From Planctomycetota bacterium (GTDB lineage: Bacteria; Planctomycetota; Phycisphaerae; Phycisphaerales; UBA1924), in the NCBI GenBank assembly GCA_023432465.1, contig JAEYUO010000100.1, positions 1-23,448 of the forward strand: a stretch of DNA of 23,448 nt, given 5' to 3'. The notes beneath the pieces are model-generated. The model saw only the letters and a program-made list of their open reading frames with translations, was not told the origin of the DNA and searched no databases. How positions within the stretch are numbered: the first letter of the stretch is position 1; every line of letters begins with the position of its first letter. Position numbers and translations under genes: made by a program. Shown here one piece after another: positions 20,164-23,448 of this stretch.

Positions 20164-22821
20164 GTGTCGCCGTCTGCGACCAATGCCAGTGCTCTCGTAC
20201 CCCATTTGAAGAAGTGCGGGTATGGTGCTGCGCAGATCGCTGAGCCGTTTAAGATTGATCATCATGTGATCGACGTGGTCGCGTTCGCCGGCAAGCCCTG
20301 GGACAACTGGTCGGCGTGCCTTGCGGCCGTCAATCTGAACGGCGATTCGAAGGCGTCGGCGGCCAAAGCCAAGTCGCTCGGCGTGACCAGCGTATTTGTC
20401 TGCGGCCCGCAAGGGATCGACTGGTGGGGGCTGGGGCCAAACGGCCCCACGCAGAGCGAGCCGATCCGATGGGCGGACCTTGGCGGCTTCGTCCGTGAGA
20501 AGAAACATGAATTGAACCCCCGCGCGATCTACGACGCCAAACTCCGACGCCCCACGGCCAAGCGTTTGCAGATGACGTTCTTCGACGCGGGGCTGATGCC
20601 CGCGGTGGAGAAGGAGCGGGGCGAGACGCTGTTGCGGTTGGTGGAGGGGGAGATAGCTTCGCTCGCAGAGCAGCTTGGGCGGCGTCTGAACTCGCCCGTT
20701 GCCCAGGAGGAAGTCTACCGAACCGTGTTCTGGCAGCTCGCTGCGAAGATATTGCACGACAAGCGTGTTCCTCGGTTCATCAACATTGATCTTGCCGACG
20801 CGGATCAGGTCTTCGACCGCATGGGCGAGCACCACGGCGAGGGCGATCGGTTTCCACCGTTCGGAGTTCGGGGCCGACCCGCGATTGATGCAATGGCAGC
20901 TTCGATTGCGTCATGCGGCTCGTTGGCCGACGTGTCCCCCGAGGCGATCGCCGATGTCTATGAGAATGCGCTGCTCGAAAAGACGGTGAGCAAGGCTCGC
21001 GCACGGCGCGGCGAGAAGCGTCAGAGCGTCCGCAAGGAGCTCGGGATTCACGGCACGCCGTTCGTGCTCATCAACCACATGCTCTCGCAGTTGTGGCCGA
21101 TGCTCGATGTACAGTCACTTGCGGCACCGTCCGTGTTCGAGCCCGCGTGTGGGCACGCGCCGTTCCTGATGCGTGCTATGCGTTGGATTCGACAATGGAA
21201 CGACGCAGGCGAGCCCACGACGTCGCACGACTTCATGCGCAAGCACCTGCGCGGGGTTGAGAAAGAACCCTTCGCGCGACAACTTGCGAAACTCGCGCTC
21301 ACGCTAGCGGACTCACCGCACGGGAACTCATGGGCGATCAAGGACGGCGACATGTTCGCATCCGACATCCTTGAGAAAGAAGCGAGCAAGGCCCGCATCC
21401 TCCTGTCGAATCCTCCCTACGAGGCGTTCAGAGCGGCGGATCGCCGCGAGTATAAACGCTTGGGTTTCGAGGTGACTGCGCAGACGAAGGCCGTCGAAAT
21501 GCTCAAGCGTACGCTCCCGCACCTCCCGGCGGGCGGCGTCTTCGGGGTGGTGATGCCGGTGGGCGTGCTGCATGACAAGGAATCCAAGGCCGTTCGCCAG
21601 GAACTCCTTAAGGGCTTCGACCTTTCCGAGATCAGCGTCTTCGCCGACAACCTCTTCGAGCACGGCGACCACGAAGTCGCGGTGCTCCTAGGCCGCAAGA
21701 AGAAGCCGCGGAGCACGCCGCCGACGCTCATGTACCGCCGCGTGCGCGAGGCGGGCATGGCGGCGTTCAAGGAGCGGCTGGCATTCTCGTGGGAGCGGGA
21801 GGTGTCGCCGAGCCGGTTCGTGCAGAACGAGGATGCAGACCTGCGGGTGCCGGAACTGGACGAAGTGTGGACATATCTGTTGGCGGGGCTGAGGCTCGAT
21901 GACGTGGCGACGATCGGTCAGGGCTTGTTTCATCGTGGCGCGGGATTACCAGCGAATGCTTGGACCGTCCACGATCCGCCGCGGCCGGGCGATGTGGTCG
22001 GCTTCGCCAATGTGTCCGACGACTTGACAATCTTTGGACTTCCAACACCCGTCGGTTTGAACCTTGCGAACTCCGTTGTTGATCGTGTCGTTGCCGGGGC
22101 ACCAACCGGCAGGCCGCAGGTTCTACTCAACTACGGCCCCGTCGCTCGGAAACCTTGGAAGCTCAAGGCCACGCTCGACGAGAAGGGGCACGCGCTCACC
22201 AGCCGCTTCTCTGCCATCCGTCCGCGTGCTGGCGGCCCGAGTGCGTTGTGCCTCTGGGCCTTGCTAAACTCGCCCGTTGCCAACGCGTTCGCGTACGACA
22301 TGTTGGGCAAGCGTGACATTCTCGTGGGAACCATGCGAACTATGCCCGTGCCCGCACGGTCGCCTGCGCACGAGGCCACGATCGAGCACGCCGCCGCTCG
22401 GTATCGTGCGGTCGCGATCGCCAAGGCCAAAGCAAAGACTGCCCCAACCAATCTGTTCACTCCGAGCACCCCGGCAACGGGGCCGGTCCCGACCGACGCC
22501 GAAGTCCGGGCCGCGCTGCTCGCCATGGACGCCGCCGTGCTCCGCGCGTACGACCTGCCCCCGCGCCTTGAACGCCAGTTGCTCGACCTTTTTACCGGCG
22601 TCGAGCGCAAGGGCGTCGGGCTCGACGGGCCCGACGGCAAGTCCACCTTCCGCGGCTACTACCCGTCCGGGTTTACCTCGGCCCTGCCGCTGCACACGGT
22701 CATCTCCGAGCAGTTCGAGCGCGCCCGCGCCGACAAGACGGCGGAGCGGTTCAAGCCCGGCGACTCGCCGCACATCCGCGATCTCCTCCGCGCCGTCGCT
22801 TCGGCCAAGGCGGAGGTGTGA
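20164..22821 (+). CDS. N6-adenine-specific DNA methyltransferase, large multidomain
   Basis: The protein has 885 residues from a GTG start with AAGGAGGAAG close upstream. The methyltransferase domain is clear: SAM-binding motif I FEPACGHAPFL (F325 to L335) and catalytic NPPY at 416-419, the N6-adenine/gamma-class arrangement. Residues ~1-190 form a separate N-terminal region (IDVVAFAGKPWDNWSACLAAVN..., then IYDAKLRRP...FFDAGLMPAVE) that resembles, as I recall, an uncharacterised family of methyltransferases; a nuclease-like role for it is possible but no clear PD-(D/E)xK set is seen. After the catalytic domain, ~590-730 is the likely target-recognition region. The C-terminus has AYDLPPRLERQLLDLF and FRGYYPSGFTSALPL. 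It is a predicted operon with a PIN gene 3 nt downstream. Upstream palindromes may regulate it. Confidence 0.88.
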   Translation: MSPSATNASALVPHLKKCGYGAAQIAEPFKIDHHVIDVVAFAGKPWDNWSACLAAVNLNGDSKASAAKAKSLGVTSVFVCGPQGIDWWGLGPNGPTQSEPIRWADLGGFVREKKHELNPRAIYDAKLRRPTAKRLQMTFFDAGLMPAVEKERGETLLRLVEGEIASLAEQLGRRLNSPVAQEEVYRTVFWQLAAKILHDKRVPRFINIDLADADQVFDRMGEHHGEGDRFPPFGVRGRPAIDAMAASIASCGSLADVSPEAIADVYENALLEKTVSKARARRGEKRQSVRKELGIHGTPFVLINHMLSQLWPMLDVQSLAAPSVFEPACGHAPFLMRAMRWIRQWNDAGEPTTSHDFMRKHLRGVEKEPFARQLAKLALTLADSPHGNSWAIKDGDMFASDILEKEASKARILLSNPPYEAFRAADRREYKRLGFEVTAQTKAVEMLKRTLPHLPAGGVFGVVMPVGVLHDKESKAVRQELLKGFDLSEISVFADNLFEHGDHEVAVLLGRKKKPRSTPPTLMYRRVREAGMAAFKERLAFSWEREVSPSRFVQNEDADLRVPELDEVWTYLLAGLRLDDVATIGQGLFHRGAGLPANAWTVHDPPRPGDVVGFANVSDDLTIFGLPTPVGLNLANSVVDRVVAGAPTGRPQVLLNYGPVARKPWKLKATLDEKGHALTSRFSAIRPRAGGPSALCLWALLNSPVANAFAYDMLGKRDILVGTMRTMPVPARSPAHEATIEHAAARYRAVAIAKAKAKTAPTNLFTPSTPATGPVPTDAEVRAALLAMDAAVLRAYDLPPRLERQLLDLFTGVERKGVGLDGPDGKSTFRGYYPSGFTSALPLHTVISEQFERARADKTAERFKPGDSPHIRDLLRAVASAKAEV

Positions 22822-22824
22822 GTC

Positions 22825-23400
22825 GTGGCCGACTACCTTCTCGATACCAACGTGATCAGTGATTGGTACGACGATACGCCCACCCAGGGTGGCGGCCCCA
22901 AGCCGGCGCACAAGGCCGTGCGCACCAACGTCGAACGAGTGCGCATCCCCAATCCCGAGACGGGTTACGTACCTCGCTTCTACGTCTCCTTTGTCACGCA
23001 CGGCGAAATCGAGTACGGCGCACGCACGTCCAGAACTCCCGATCCGGCGAAGGGGGCTGCATATTCCGCGATGGATGCGGCGAAGAAGCGCTTCGTGAGC
23101 GAGCAGTGCCCGGAAGAGTTGAAATGGAACAAGCACGTGCCGATCGCGTACGGCGAACTCAAGGCGTGGGTGTTTGAGTATTGCGCGCCGAAGGAACTGC
23201 GACCCAAGAAAGTCCGGTTCAAGCAGTTGATTGATCCTGCGACGGCCACTGCGCTGGATATCGCTGACAACGATCTGTGGATCGCGGCTCAGGCTTTGAC
23301 CCACGACCTCGTGCTCGTCACACGCGATCGTCGTGGGAACTTCGGCAAGGTGCTCCAGCAATTTGCTTCTTCGCTGCGGGTCGAGGACTGGGCCACGTGA
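22825..23400 (+). CDS. PIN-domain protein coupled to the methyltransferase
   Basis: The protein has 191 residues from a GTG start, 3 nt after the methyltransferase stop, with GGAGGT upstream inside that gene. PIN residues are D7 (LLDTNVISDWY), E61 (VTHGEIEYG), D150 (NDLWIAAQAL) and D168 (VTRDRRG). It is longer than a typical VapC (~130); the extra length is a Gly/Pro/Lys-rich stretch after the first strand and a segment between E61 and D150. No antitoxin gene adjoins it. It may be an RNase or DNase acting with the methyltransferase, or a toxin held in check by it. The PIN call is firm; the function is inference. Confidence 0.88.
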   Translation: MADYLLDTNVISDWYDDTPTQGGGPKPAHKAVRTNVERVRIPNPETGYVPRFYVSFVTHGEIEYGARTSRTPDPAKGAAYSAMDAAKKRFVSEQCPEELKWNKHVPIAYGELKAWVFEYCAPKELRPKKVRFKQLIDPATATALDIADNDLWIAAQALTHDLVLVTRDRRGNFGKVLQQFASSLRVEDWAT

Positions 23401-23409
23401 CTCGCAGAT

Positions 23410-23432
23410 GCCGGGGGTTGCCGCCCCCCGGC
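23410..23432 (+). terminator. GC-rich hairpin after the methyltransferase-PIN operon
   Basis: An 8-bp perfect stem GCCGGGGG/CCCCCGGC with a 7-nt loop lies 10 nt after the stop at 23400. No T-run follows, so it would need Rho or another factor, or it may only protect the 3' end. Confidence 0.45.
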
Positions 23433-23448
23433 CCCCCCGCTCAAGACA

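Noticed and set aside
1..23448. CRISPR arrays, tRNA, rRNA or riboswitches
   Set aside because: No regularly spaced repeats, no CCA-type cloverleaf and no known aptamer pattern were recognised by eye; a covariance-model scan was not possible.

Overview
The window reads as chromosomal DNA of a high-GC member of the Planctomycetota, most likely class Phycisphaerae. The pointers are a PEP-CTERM-type secreted protein with a PxPGAIALLGLGGL...RRRR tail, Rho with a long RG/Q-rich insert, and two membrane proteins carrying the short CxxC...CPECG zinc ribbon common in planctomycete proteins. This placement is inference from protein style; no rRNA or tRNA gene is present to confirm it.

Layout. 1-2260: 3' part of rho, then a PEP-CTERM protein gene with a clear terminator. 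2275-2850: a small DUF559 endonuclease-like gene enclosed by inverted copies of a multi-hairpin repeat. 2860-5952 (minus): a lipoprotein-like gene, a DUF104-like antitoxin/PIN toxin pair, a short HicB-like protein, and purB. 6198-7043 (minus): nuoE and a small unknown gene. 7021-8340 (plus): a small kinase-like gene split by an intact IS5-family element whose exact removal restores the frame. 8373-11833 (minus): vapBC, a lamin-tail-domain protein, a PrsW-like membrane protein with a zinc ribbon, and two YbjQ-family paralogues. 12088-15611 (plus): aldo/keto reductase, membrane-anchored Mrr-type endonuclease, small zinc-ribbon membrane protein, SDR oxidoreductase. 15624-17248 (minus): soluble histidine kinase and Nudix hydrolase. 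17347-20052 (plus): parB, then a GlmM-like phosphohexomutase. Two identical 16-bp parS-like sites lie at 16920 and 17311. 20164-23400 (plus): a large adenine-specific DNA methyltransferase with a PIN-domain gene 3 nt downstream.

Housekeeping genes (rho, purB, nuoE, parB, phosphohexomutase) are interleaved with accessory ones: three PIN-domain genes, an Mrr-type nuclease, a DUF559 cassette, an IS, and the methyltransferase/PIN pair. The most interesting points are (1) the methyltransferase-PIN operon, a candidate defence or addiction module; (2) a family of multi-hairpin repeats that flanks the DUF559 gene and also occurs in frame inside the phosphohexomutase gene; (3) parS sites beside a parB without an adjacent parA; (4) an IS-split kinase-like gene that can be rebuilt exactly; and (5) several genes lacking a Shine-Dalgarno but with a -10-like hexamer 6-8 nt before the start codon, suggesting leaderless transcripts. 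All calls come from reading sequence; no database search was run.
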